Below, piece by piece: positions 27,001-34,557 of a stretch of 52,738 bases of DNA. The stretch covers positions 1 through 52,738 of the forward strand of contig JBJXGE010000027.1 of the NCBI GenBank assembly GCA_046154185.1. The letters are read 5' to 3'. This stretch comes from JBJXGE01 sp046154185. GTDB lineage: Bacteria > Planctomycetota > UBA8108 > UBA1146 > JAJFFE01. Each line of letters opens with the position of its first letter. The stretch's first letter is position 1. The notes beneath the pieces were generated by a model. It was not told where the DNA came from, did no database searches, and worked only from the letters and a program-made list of their open reading frames with translations. Made by a program: the position numbers and the translations under genes.

Positions 27001-28399
27001 AGCGGGCCGAGCGCATGCTGGTGCGATCGTCGTGCGATGGGACGCGGATGCGCTCGTCGCGACGGATGCGGCCGACGCCGGCGTGCGCGTGCGGCACGGC
27101 GAGGATCTTCGCTTCACGGTCGTCGGCGGGCAATTTCGTGGCGGCGGATTTCCGCCGGGCGAGCGCGTGTTTACGTTCGAGGATGCGGCGTCCCCGGCGA
27201 GTGCCACGCGCTCGCTTGCGCTCGCCGCCGCCGAACAGACGATCGGCGCGGTCACTCTCGAAGAGCGGCAACGCGTGCGGGGTGTCGTCTTGTTGCCGAA
27301 CGGCCGCCCCGCGGTGGGTGCGCGCGTCGCGCTCGTCGAAGCGACGCAGGTCGGCAAATATCCGTTTCGCGAGCGCAAGACCTCGGACCTGCGTTCGGCG
27401 ACGATCGCCGATGCTGATGGCAGTTTCATTTTGGATTTGCTGCTCGTCGATGTGCGAGCGCCGGATTCCCAGCAACGATTCGCGCTGATTGCCGAACTCG
27501 ACGGCTACACGTCGGCGATCGAGAGTCCATTCGAGTTGGAGTTTGTCGAACATCGGCTCGTTCTCGGTGCCACGACCGCGATTTCCATCGTCGCGGGTTA
27601 TCAGACGCGCGTCGTGCCGGAGGGTTTTGAGTTTCGACTTTACTATGAGCCGTTGGGTGCTGTCGCTGAACCCGCGCGATTACTCGCGAGTATCGCGCCG
27701 CAGACTCCGAGCCTTTGGCGGGACGTCGAGCCCGGGCGCTATCGCCTCGAGTGGGGACCGACATCGGCGTTGCCGGGAGTTTCGTTGCTCGCGTCTGAAG
27801 TCACGCTGCTCGCCGGGCGCGCGGTCGATTTGCAGTTCGAGATTCCAGGGGAAACGGTGCGCGGTCGTGCGTTGCTGGCGCCGGATCGACCGCTCACCGA
27901 CGGTTGGGTTGTTTTCTTCGCAGATCCCGGCGATCTCTCGCAGGTCCGAGTCGTGTCGGTGCGCGACGGGCGCTTCGCCGCGCTGTTGCCGGCGGCCGAG
28001 CCATTGTTCGCGAGTTTGATCCCGCGCACCGATCCGCTCGAGCTGTTCGATTTCAGCCGCGGTGAAGGGTTGCCGGTCGAGATCGATTTCGCGACGCAGG
28101 GCCGCGGCGGCGAAATCGAAGTGCTGCACGAAGCCTACGATTTGACGATTATCTTCAGCGCCGAGACGCTCGCGAGCGCGCGGCACGGACTCGCGATCGA
28201 GATTCCGTCCTATGAGTGGCGCGGCAGCTCGTGGCGGGAGGACTCTGTGGAGATTCCAGTCACGGGCGATCGGATCCGGTTGCGGCGTCTGCCGCCGGGC
28301 ACGTTTCGTTTCACCGTGAAGGCCGCTGGCGTCTCGGGATGGTCGACCGGTCGACGCGTCGATTTGCGGGAAGATACGGTTATCACGTTCGATCGCTGA
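24095..28399 (+). CDS. giant membrane-anchored protein with carboxypeptidase-regulatory-like repeats
   Basis: A 1434-residue protein. One membrane span lies at about residues 18-38 (VLAMTVILVVVVGVAAYLA), so most of it should be outside the cytoplasm. Beta-sandwich modules of the CarboxypepD_reg type recur, recognised by segments such as ISGQVLDAATGEPLVGARIL (near 185), LDQGQRPVVGALLEVQI (near 410) and RGVVLLPNGRPAVGARVAL (near 1065). Other stretches are beta-rich without a name I can give. It has no visible catalytic motif, and such proteins often act in adhesion or scaffolding. ATG 24095 is used, with ATG 24107 as an alternative. The gene is 46 bp after MurQ. A long antisense ORF covering it is a shadow of codon bias. 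Confidence 0.8.
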   Translation: MELAMTRSLQSGSALRGVLAMTVILVVVVGVAAYLANRRSAAPSGVSSAAPAGWRAHGGPFTANANRWTARAAGRLELPQGLRAEVAADTVFDASQLTLPRVAAGSMRIEFPAGAEFDGLRAEERAELEFSPVGARLIAGRIWLDQRLLLPPTVIAATQRGWAPIPEPTVAPGSDPIASPPSATAPISGQVLDAATGEPLVGARILVTFTHSPDGYPALPIADARRELVSDANGNFAIPPLAPDDARLKAHLQCSHAGFMTMVRVLAEPPDLDGRWIHTKLSMRRAFTLSARFLDSEQRPLAGLAVSVREPRIPAPSALAIDVVSALRPQLDGDATTIYYTDDAGELAIVDGWQVPIGTLDPEWDTPRDATRWPAWYREHLAERERFASRDEPFAPIFLQVAPPLRAEYVLLDQGQRPVVGALLEVQIAEDARWFRTTTDAEGRFGIGVSERTSDGAALAVEPKRCVATVLDPQLFRHTAEFGIPSVEPRVWASGQIAPRLRFTVAVLKPAGEDDTAPLAHPAEQPFLDGAMTLLSRTRTGETVWQGQPPNAGKRVLTQVRDALPLELAMPNFAGVIGEVDLGQVVFAPGAAVTLRFVGVEPSALEDAVLRLRTRVGQPHRWHIGRDGVARVAGLELGHACEYSVESSHFGVIAGRFFCTASAIDEGLELDLRDPSLVPTRLATRLTGIPADETPRYRVIEHYTDERTRTTRLYPLAPDGGIGSAHYLSWPQEASVYVLAPDGRLAQGGPRGFVGGLHALDPATNARSFAPRVFDFGPLQLVPSGQPIFSFRVAGYGVVPPPEACSITRVPAGGGVAELVARGFELQGRYLEAGVDYSLNCRLDATESWSARVRIDPRELRPRLVFELDPELRQRAVIELVGPDRRPLDGARLVAFALSDDGVVERHEGVASGVAGSYVVTLRSDLPNRLEIERAGLLKATIELPAGRGLEVPVTLYRGVEVAARILDAAGRAHAGAIVVRWDADALVATDAADAGVRVRHGEDLRFTVVGGQFRGGGFPPGERVFTFEDAASPASATRSLALAAAEQTIGAVTLEERQRVRGVVLLPNGRPAVGARVALVEATQVGKYPFRERKTSDLRSATIADADGSFILDLLLVDVRAPDSQQRFALIAELDGYTSAIESPFELEFVEHRLVLGATTAISIVAGYQTRVVPEGFEFRLYYEPLGAVAEPARLLASIAPQTPSLWRDVEPGRYRLEWGPTSALPGVSLLASEVTLLAGRAVDLQFEIPGETVRGRALLAPDRPLTDGWVVFFADPGDLSQVRVVSVRDGRFAALLPAAEPLFASLIPRTDPLELFDFSRGEGLPVEIDFATQGRGGEIEVLHEAYDLTIIFSAETLASARHGLAIEIPSYEWRGSSWREDSVEIPVTGDRIRLRRLPPGTFRFTVKAAGVSGWSTGRRVDLREDTVITFDR

Positions 28400-28601
28400 A
28401 TCGAAGCGACGTTTCGAGTTGGCCACGCGACATGTTCCAATCTGAAACATATTGGCACGAGATCGAACGCTGATCGCCTTTCTTCGACTCCTTGACGCCG
28501 TAATGCGCATCGGCACGAGGCTTGCGCATGTATCCGAACGCCGCCTTGCACTGCGTGAAAACATTAGCAGCTCGGCGGCGTGGGCTCATTCATCAAGGAG
28601 T

Positions 28602-28606
28602 GGAGG
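28602..28606 (+). promoter_or_regulatory. Shine-Dalgarno GGAGG fixing a GTG start
   Basis: GGAGG five bases before GTG 28612 sets the metalloprotease start. It places a clean signal peptide at the N-terminus, whereas the longer frame from 28522 would add thirty residues before it. Confidence 0.8.
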
Positions 28607-28611
28607 AAACT

Positions 28612-31600
28612 GTGGCATCACAAAGAGTGGCACGATCGAGTGGGTGGATTCTCAGCGGGTTGTGCATCTTGTTTGCCGTTACGGCGCCGCGCGTCGAAGC
28701 GCAATCGCTCTTAGAGCGCGCACAAAATGACATGTTGCTGAGCGACGCCGAGATCGTCGCGCTGACGCTCCCGGATGGCATCAGCGACTCATTCGCGATC
28801 CAGTTCGTCGCGTTCGGAGAAACGATCGAGCTCGTGGTGTGGCCTCACTCGGTCCGGGACCCGGAATTCGCCGTCGAGGAGCAACTGCCAAATGGCGCCT
28901 TTCGAGGCGTAGAACCGGCGCCGCTCCGCACGGTGCGCGGTGAGTCGTTGAGCCCAAAGGGACTCAAGGTCACCGGCTCGCTCGATGCGGGCACACTCAT
29001 CGCCATGATCGACTTTCCGGATGGTCGCACACTGTGGGTGGAGCCGCTCGCGACGCGTTACAAAGACACCGACGTTGCGAAGCACATCGTCTACTGGCGC
29101 GACGATATCTTGCCGGCCGACGGCGTTTGCGGAACGACCGCAACGACGACCACCGGCCCGATGGGCGGCGGTTCGGTGCCGCTTGGCGGGTCGACGTGCG
29201 GAAGCGACGTGTGCGTCGCGCAGATCGCCTGCGATGCGGACAACGAGTACTACGACTACTACGGCACGACGAGTTCGGTGCAGACGCGCATCGAGATGGT
29301 GATCAACATCGTCAACAGCGTTTACGAGCGCGACTGCAATCTCACGCATCAGATCACGACGATACTGGTGCGCACGTCGGAGCCCGATCCGTACAGCAGC
29401 ACGAATCCGGACGTGTTGCTGGTCCAGCTCGCCAATCAATGGAACACATCGCACGGGTCGATCAGTCGCGATGTCGTGCACATGTTCTCGGGCAAAAATC
29501 TAGACGGCTCGGTCATCGGCATCGCCGATATCGCGGAAGTCTGCGATATCTCGGACGCCTACGGATTGTCGACCAACTATGTGTTGAACATCGCCTTCAT
29601 GACCGATCTCACCGCGCATGAACTCGGCCACAGTTGGGGCGGCACGCATTGCGCGTGCAGTTCGCCGGCTTACACAATGAACTCCACGATCACGGCGTCG
29701 AATCGGCACTACCAAGTGGAGACCGTGCCGGAGATCGAGGCCTACCGCGACTCCGTGTCGTGCCTTGCGCCATCGCAGATGAATGACTTCTGCGAAAACG
29801 CCTGGGAAATTTGTCCCGGCTCGTACGGCTGGAACACCACGAACGCGACGAGTGACATCTCGCCGAGTTGCGCGACCGCCAACTTGAGCGTTTGGTTCCT
29901 GTATAGACCCGGCGCAACCGGATCGTGCACGATCAACACGGATGGCTCAGCGCTTGATACGGTCTTGAGCGTGCGGAACGGTTGTGGCGGGGCATCGACC
30001 GAAGTGGCTTGCAATGACGATGGCGGGATCGGGCTCGCGTCTAGCGTCACTTTCACGGCGACAGAGGGCGACATTTACCTCATTCGCATCGCGGGATTCA
30101 TGAGCGCCGTCGGTCAATTCAATCTCAATGTGGCGGGTCCGAGCTGCGAGCCACCGGTTAACAACTTCTGCGGAAACGCGATCGAGATCGGTCCCGGCGA
30201 CTATCGCGGAGCGACACAGGGGGCGACGGACGACGGCACGGCGAGCTGCGGCTCCAGTTCGTCGACGGCGGATGTGTGGTTCCTCTACCGTCCGCGAATC
30301 AGCGAAATCGCGACGGTCGATACTTGCGACTCGACCTACGACACCGTGTTGACGCTCTACACGGGCGGCTGCGGAACCGCCGGCACTCAGATTTTCTGCA
30401 ATGACGACGCTCCTTTCGATTGCGGCGCCTCGGGCGACTTGCAATCGCGCATTGAGTGGACGACGACGGCCGGCGAGACGTATTGGATTCGCGTCTCTGG
30501 ATTCTCCGGCGCGGTCGGCGCGTTTCGGCTCGGGCTCACGGGTCCCCAATCGATCTCCGACGAGTGCGCGGAAAACGAGCCGCTGCCGATGGGGACGACG
30601 TACCATTCGTTGAGCGGGGCGTCGCCGGAAGGCGACTCGGCCTGTGGCGGCGATACGAGCGGCAATGCCGATGTGTGGTACCGCTTCACGGCGCCAGCCG
30701 TGGGGGAGCTGATTGTGCAGACTTGCGGGACGCACGATTGGCGCGGGGCCGACACGGGAATGGACACCGTTGTGTCGTTCCACGCTTCGTGCGCGGCGGC
30801 GTCCTTCGCGTGCAACGACGACTCTGCGACTTGCGATTTTGATCAAGGGAACAATCGGGATAGCCGTGTGGCCGCCGACCTCGATGTGGGCGACATCGTC
30901 TACGTCCGGATCAGCCATTTTTCGGGGAGTGACCCGGCCCCGTTTGTCTTGATTGCCGACTTCGTGCCGGTGAACGAAACGTGTGTGACGGCGGTGGCCA
31001 TCAACCCCGGGACCTACTTGGGATCGCTCTTCGATGCGACCAACGATGGCTCCGCGACCTGCATTACGTTCCCATCGGGGAGTTCGCCGGATGTGTGGTA
31101 CCGCTATACCGCGCCGGTCGCCGGTAACGCATACATCAACACTTGCGGCACCCATGATCTCGGCCTCGGAGTCGACTTCGGCATGAACACGGTGTTGAGT
31201 CTCTTCACCGGTTCGTGCTCGGGTCTGCTCGCGCAGATCGAGTGCAACAACACGTGGACGACGGGCGACGATCCGTCGGCCTGTGTCGGGGACGATGCGG
31301 GGACCGCGGCCGACGCGGCAGTTGTAACACACATGAATGCCGGGCAAATGGTGTTGATCCGCGTCGCGAAGTTCACGTCGCTCTTCAGTCTGAGCGAGAA
31401 CGGGCCGTTCGTGCTGAATCTCGCGTTCATTCCCGATTTCCTGCCGCCGGGTGATGCGTTCAAGCGCGCCGACTTCAACGGCAACAACTCGGTCGACATC
31501 GCCGACGCCGTGGGGCTCTTGAACTACCTGTTCGTGCCAGCGAGCCCGATTCCCGCGTGTCGCGATGCGGCGGATGTCAACAACGATGGATCGCTCGCGA

Positions 31601-31737
31601 TCTCCGACGCCATCTTCTTGTTGGGCTACTTGTTCCTGCCGGGCAGTCCGGTGCCGCCCGCGCCTTTCGGCGCCTGCGGACTCGACACGGGGGCGGCGGA
31701 CTTGCTGGATTGCGTGAGCTATCCGCCTTGTCCGTAA
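28612..31737 (+). CDS. secreted zinc metalloprotease with repeat domains and dockerin-like C-terminus
   Basis: A 1041-residue exported protein. The signal peptide ends near residue 30 (FAVTAPRVEAQS). The metzincin-type zinc site H336-E-L-G-H340-x5-H346 is followed by CACSSPAYTMN, which supplies a likely Met-turn. From about 390 to 930 there are four to five repeats of about 115-130 residues marked by N-x-F/T-C, PG-x-Y, D-V-W-Y/F and TCG or CNDD segments, resembling pre-peptidase C-terminal-like domains. The repeats are cysteine-rich. Residues 950-1041 are a paired EF-hand dockerin-like module ending exactly in Cys-Pro. The last stop is followed by a hairpin at 31774-31817. The substrate is unknown. 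Confidence 0.87.
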   Translation: MASQRVARSSGWILSGLCILFAVTAPRVEAQSLLERAQNDMLLSDAEIVALTLPDGISDSFAIQFVAFGETIELVVWPHSVRDPEFAVEEQLPNGAFRGVEPAPLRTVRGESLSPKGLKVTGSLDAGTLIAMIDFPDGRTLWVEPLATRYKDTDVAKHIVYWRDDILPADGVCGTTATTTTGPMGGGSVPLGGSTCGSDVCVAQIACDADNEYYDYYGTTSSVQTRIEMVINIVNSVYERDCNLTHQITTILVRTSEPDPYSSTNPDVLLVQLANQWNTSHGSISRDVVHMFSGKNLDGSVIGIADIAEVCDISDAYGLSTNYVLNIAFMTDLTAHELGHSWGGTHCACSSPAYTMNSTITASNRHYQVETVPEIEAYRDSVSCLAPSQMNDFCENAWEICPGSYGWNTTNATSDISPSCATANLSVWFLYRPGATGSCTINTDGSALDTVLSVRNGCGGASTEVACNDDGGIGLASSVTFTATEGDIYLIRIAGFMSAVGQFNLNVAGPSCEPPVNNFCGNAIEIGPGDYRGATQGATDDGTASCGSSSSTADVWFLYRPRISEIATVDTCDSTYDTVLTLYTGGCGTAGTQIFCNDDAPFDCGASGDLQSRIEWTTTAGETYWIRVSGFSGAVGAFRLGLTGPQSISDECAENEPLPMGTTYHSLSGASPEGDSACGGDTSGNADVWYRFTAPAVGELIVQTCGTHDWRGADTGMDTVVSFHASCAAASFACNDDSATCDFDQGNNRDSRVAADLDVGDIVYVRISHFSGSDPAPFVLIADFVPVNETCVTAVAINPGTYLGSLFDATNDGSATCITFPSGSSPDVWYRYTAPVAGNAYINTCGTHDLGLGVDFGMNTVLSLFTGSCSGLLAQIECNNTWTTGDDPSACVGDDAGTAADAAVVTHMNAGQMVLIRVAKFTSLFSLSENGPFVLNLAFIPDFLPPGDAFKRADFNGNNSVDIADAVGLLNYLFVPASPIPACRDAADVNNDGSLAISDAIFLLGYLFLPGSPVPPAPFGACGLDTGAADLLDCVSYPPCP

Positions 31738-31773
31738 TCGCTGACGAGTCGCGGAGCGGCTTCGACGTTTGGT

Positions 31774-31817
31774 AACAGCAGCCGGGTTGCGCTTTGGAGC
31801 GCGGCTCGGCTGCTGTT
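31774..31817 (+). terminator. stem-loop terminator candidate after the metalloprotease gene
   Basis: AACAGCAGCCG at 31774-31784 pairs perfectly with CGGCTGCTGTT at 31807-31817, and an inner GCGCT/AGCGC stem closes the loop. The stem is followed by CTCTAT, which is only weakly T-rich, so termination is likely but not certain. Confidence 0.6.
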
Positions 31818-31862
31818 CTCTATCGATTGACGCGCGCGCCGCGAGCCGGCATGTTGACGCGC

Positions 31863-32273
31863 ATGAAACCCAAAAACCAATTGTGCGCGGCTGTGTTGTC
31901 GACTTGCGTGTGCGTGGCGCTTCTCGCGACCTTACCCGGCTGTTTCTTGTTACTCGTCGGCGGCGCTGCCGCGGGCGGCGTAGCCGCGATCGCCTACGTG
32001 AATGGCGAGCTAGTCTCGGAAGAAAAGGCGACGCTCGATAAGTCTTGGGACGCAATGCAGGCGGCCGCGAAGGCGCTGGAACTTCCGTCCACGCGGACCG
32101 CGAAAGACCAACTCGTCGCGACGCTCGAATGCCGCGGCGCCGACAACACCGAATACGTTCTGCGGGCGGAGCGCATCGATGTCGACCGCACGCGCATCAA
32201 AATTCGCGTCGGGACTTTCGGCGATCGCACGCGCTCGGATCAGATCCTTGCGGAGATTCGGAAGCGGCTGTGA
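31863..32273 (+). CDS. DUF3568-like lipoprotein
   Basis: A 136-residue protein with a lipoprotein signal: basic MKPKNQ, a hydrophobic core and the lipobox LATLPGC at about residues 21-27. A glycine/alanine-rich hydrophobic segment follows (FLLLVGGAAAGGVAAIAYVNGEL), then an alpha/beta domain (KSWDAMQAAAKALELP, DRTRIKIRVGTFGDRTRSD) as in DUF3568 proteins, whose function is unknown. ATG 31863 is chosen for the signal peptide; ATG 31851 is four codons upstream and also possible. Neither has a clear ribosome site. It should sit in the outer or inner membrane facing the periplasm. Confidence 0.75.
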   Translation: MKPKNQLCAAVLSTCVCVALLATLPGCFLLLVGGAAAGGVAAIAYVNGELVSEEKATLDKSWDAMQAAAKALELPSTRTAKDQLVATLECRGADNTEYVLRAERIDVDRTRIKIRVGTFGDRTRSDQILAEIRKRL

Positions 32274-32489
32274 GACGCCACGGTGGGTACTCTTGGCGTG
32301 TCGTTATCGTTCTCGCTCACTAGCAGTCGGCGTGAAAAGCGGGGCCGGGAGAAAAAGACTGCCGATCGGCTCACCGATGCCGCGAACGCGGCAACCTGCC
32401 ACGACTCGTCGCGCATCGAGTACGACCTCAAGGCCAGAGGCCTTCAATACCGATTCCCCCCGGCGACGATTGACCGTTCACGACGACGG

Positions 32490-33362
32490 TTACGGGCAAC
32501 TTCCGTATGCCGCGCAGTCGAGCGCATCGGTGCCGGGATCGACACCGCAGTCTGGGTACGGCGCGGGGAGCGGCACGGAAGGCGCACCGAATAGCGAGCT
32601 CAGCAACGCAATGGCATCGGCGATGTTGACGGTGCCGTCGTTATTTGCGTCGCACGCGTCGGCGCACGCCGCGGGACCGGTGCCGGCAGTGAAGAGCAGC
32701 GACAATGTAAAAATCGCATCTGCGATGTCGATGCCGCCATCGTTGTTGCATTCGCCGCGCTTGAATTCGCCGCAGATGACCGGTCGATACACCACGTGCA
32801 TGACCCAGTTGCCGTTGGCCCCGAGCGAACACAAATCTTGCCACGGCCCCCCGAGACTCACGTAGTTTTGGCCGCCGATGCAGCCGGCATCGTCGCGCAT
32901 CAGCGAGGGGCCGATCAGCGGGTCCGGGTCTTGGAGAAAAGTCAGGCTTACGAGAAATGGACCGGAAGCGATCACGACCTCGCCTGGCTGTGACTCAAAA
33001 TCGAACTCGTTGAGCACGGTGGAGGGAATGACTGTGCCGGACAACACCGCGATCGGTGCTCCTGGATTCGGCGGCACGCCGTTGTAGATGTTGATCGACA
33101 CTTCACGCATTTGCAACGAACCGACCGGGCCCCAGCCGATGCCCACCCGCAAGATTTCGACTGGGTAATCCGCCAGGGGCGCTTCAAACACCGCGCCTCC
33201 CTGATCACCCGCGACAAAGCCGAGCACCGAAGCCCAGCTCGTTCCCGAGTAATTCAGCAACGCCGGCTCTTCCGGACAAGTTTGCGCGGCAAGCGAGACC
33301 GTTGCCAAAACGCACCCCGCAAGCGCGAACCGCCGCATCGCCTCGACACGCCAAGTATCCAT
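32490..33362 (-). CDS. secreted protein with dockerin-like C-terminus
   Basis: A 290-residue protein. A signal peptide covers about residues 9-26 (RRFALAGCVLATVSLAAQT). The middle 170 residues are a beta-rich domain (VEILRVGIGWGP, REVSINIYNGVPPNPG, FLVSLTFLQDPDPLIGPSLM) that I do not recognise. Residues about 200-290 are the paired EF-hand dockerin-like module, with FKRGECNNDGGIDIADAI and DANNDGTVNIADAI loops, and the protein ends DALDC..SCP. AAGGAGG lies about ten bases before ATG 33362. It is divergent from the lysine-tailed protein gene at 33814 and probably monocistronic. A small AAGGCC/GGCCTT hairpin lies beyond its stop at 32430-32444. Confidence 0.8.
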   Translation of the reverse strand: MDTWRVEAMRRFALAGCVLATVSLAAQTCPEEPALLNYSGTSWASVLGFVAGDQGGAVFEAPLADYPVEILRVGIGWGPVGSLQMREVSINIYNGVPPNPGAPIAVLSGTVIPSTVLNEFDFESQPGEVVIASGPFLVSLTFLQDPDPLIGPSLMRDDAGCIGGQNYVSLGGPWQDLCSLGANGNWVMHVVYRPVICGEFKRGECNNDGGIDIADAIFTLSLLFTAGTGPAACADACDANNDGTVNIADAIALLSSLFGAPSVPLPAPYPDCGVDPGTDALDCAAYGSCP

Positions 33363-33813
33363 GTGCGCGCACCTCCTTTTCGAGAGGACTCGCCGTCCGC
33401 CGTGGTCTGCATCAGCCCGCATTCAATTTACTTTTTCTCGTAATAACGCAGTGGCAATACTAGGGGTCGACCATCCCGCGGTCAAGAAACGCGTGAACTC
33501 CGAACCGGCCGATCGATTGGCTAGAGCCACTTAGCGGGACCGAGCTATCGAAACGCTGCAGCTTGAACGCCGTAGGGACTGGCGTACTGGCCGCGTCGCG
33601 CCATGAGCTGCTCTCAGGGTGCCGAGTTCGACGCGACTCGCGCCACCGAGCACCGCATGCCACGCCGATCGAATAGGGAGAAGTTTCCAAGCTGGCGGCC
33701 CCACGAGGGATGTATGGCCACAGAGCGCGAGAGTTAGCGCGTCCGCCGGGAATGACTCAGACTTATTGCAAGGGATTCGCTGCTCTTTTTTGAGATCGAG
33801 AGGATGTTCTTGC
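33363..33813. other. 451-bp divergent intergenic region
   Basis: This interval separates two divergently read secreted-protein genes, so it must hold both promoters. An AT-richer patch at about 33421-33470 is the likely site for the minus-strand one. Short ORFs are present on both strands, but none has a ribosome site or recognisable content. No repeats or RNA gene are seen. Confidence 0.5.
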
Positions 33814-34494
33814 ATGCAATTCAAACACCTGGGTGTGTGTGCGCTGACGACCGCGCTGGTCTTGTTGGGCGTCGCGGTACCAGCGGTTCGCGCCGATGGC
33901 GATGTGTCATTCGGAGCCGGCGTAGTCATCGGTGACGATCAGAGCGTGTACTTGGCGGTTACCGCGCGCTATTTCAACTGCGACGCGCGGCACGTCGCCG
34001 ACTGTTCCCAGCGCGTCTCAGATCCCGATGATCTCGCGGTCTTACTCTTTCTCAGCAATCGCTGCGGCAAGTCGTGCGACGCGTTGCTCGCGCTCCGGTT
34101 TGAGGGACTGAGCTGGTTCGATATTAGTCTTCGATTCGGTCTCGCGCGCGACATCTGGTTCGTTCCCGTCAAGTGCGATCCTCGTCCACCGTACGGCAAG
34201 GCTTACGGGCATTGGAAGAAACACCGGCAAGACCCCAAGTACGTGTTCGTGCTCGACGACGCGGAAGTGCGCAACTTGCTCGCGGTGCGGATGGCGCACG
34301 AGTACTACGGCGTGAGCATCGAAATAGCCATGGAGTCGCGTGCCGCGGGCGGCGACTTGCGAACGCTGCTGGCGCGCGAGTACCGAAAACGCCATGGGAA
34401 GGGCGACAAGCCCGCCGGCAAACGCTCCGACAAAGACGGCGACTCGAGTAAGGGCCACGGTAAGAACAGCGGCAAAGGCAAGGAGAAATCCTGA
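33814..34494 (+). CDS. secreted protein with Lys/Gly/Ser-rich tail
   Basis: A 226-residue protein I do not recognise. Residues 1-27 form a signal peptide (ALTTALVLLGVAVPAVRADG). The mature domain has cysteines at FNCDARHVADCSQR and NRCGKSCDALL, and CDPRPP, which may pair, and a HWKKHRQDPKYVFVLDD segment. The last forty residues are a disordered, strongly basic tail of lysine, glycine, serine and aspartate (KGHGKNSGKGKEKS at the end). GAGAGG lies upstream of ATG 33814. The tail could bind acidic polymers, nucleic acid or the cell wall. A tandem repeat follows at 34496. Confidence 0.7.
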   Translation: MQFKHLGVCALTTALVLLGVAVPAVRADGDVSFGAGVVIGDDQSVYLAVTARYFNCDARHVADCSQRVSDPDDLAVLLFLSNRCGKSCDALLALRFEGLSWFDISLRFGLARDIWFVPVKCDPRPPYGKAYGHWKKHRQDPKYVFVLDDAEVRNLLAVRMAHEYYGVSIEIAMESRAAGGDLRTLLAREYRKRHGKGDKPAGKRSDKDGDSSKGHGKNSGKGKEKS

Positions 34495-34495
34495 G

Positions 34496-34529
34496 GGTAA
34501 ACCCGAACCGGTAAACCCGAACCAGGTTG
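34496..34529. repeat. tandem 14-bp repeat with related downstream copy
   Basis: GGTAAACCCGAACC occurs twice in tandem (34496-34509 and 34510-34523), and the second copy continues as GGTAAACCCGAACCAGGTTG. The last 20 bases recur with one mismatch at 35355-35374, beyond the LRR lipoprotein gene, so the gene is bracketed by the repeat. Confidence 0.85.
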
Positions 34530-34557
34530 CGGAAAACCCGCTATGCTAACGAGCGCC

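Noticed and set aside
24116..27553. 1145-codon open frame on the minus strand, antisense to the giant repeat protein
   Set aside because: It is very arginine- and histidine-rich with no domain or ribosome site, and lies wholly inside a well-supported plus-strand gene. Long antisense frames are expected from GC-rich codon bias.
28430..28460. ATGTT/AACAT imperfect palindrome as operator upstream of the metalloprotease
   Set aside because: The arms are only five bases and no regulator gene or second copy is nearby; such short matches occur by chance.
29947..32055. 702-codon minus-strand frame antisense to the metalloprotease
   Set aside because: The composition is dominated by arginine, with no signal, motif or start site; it is a shadow of the plus-strand gene.
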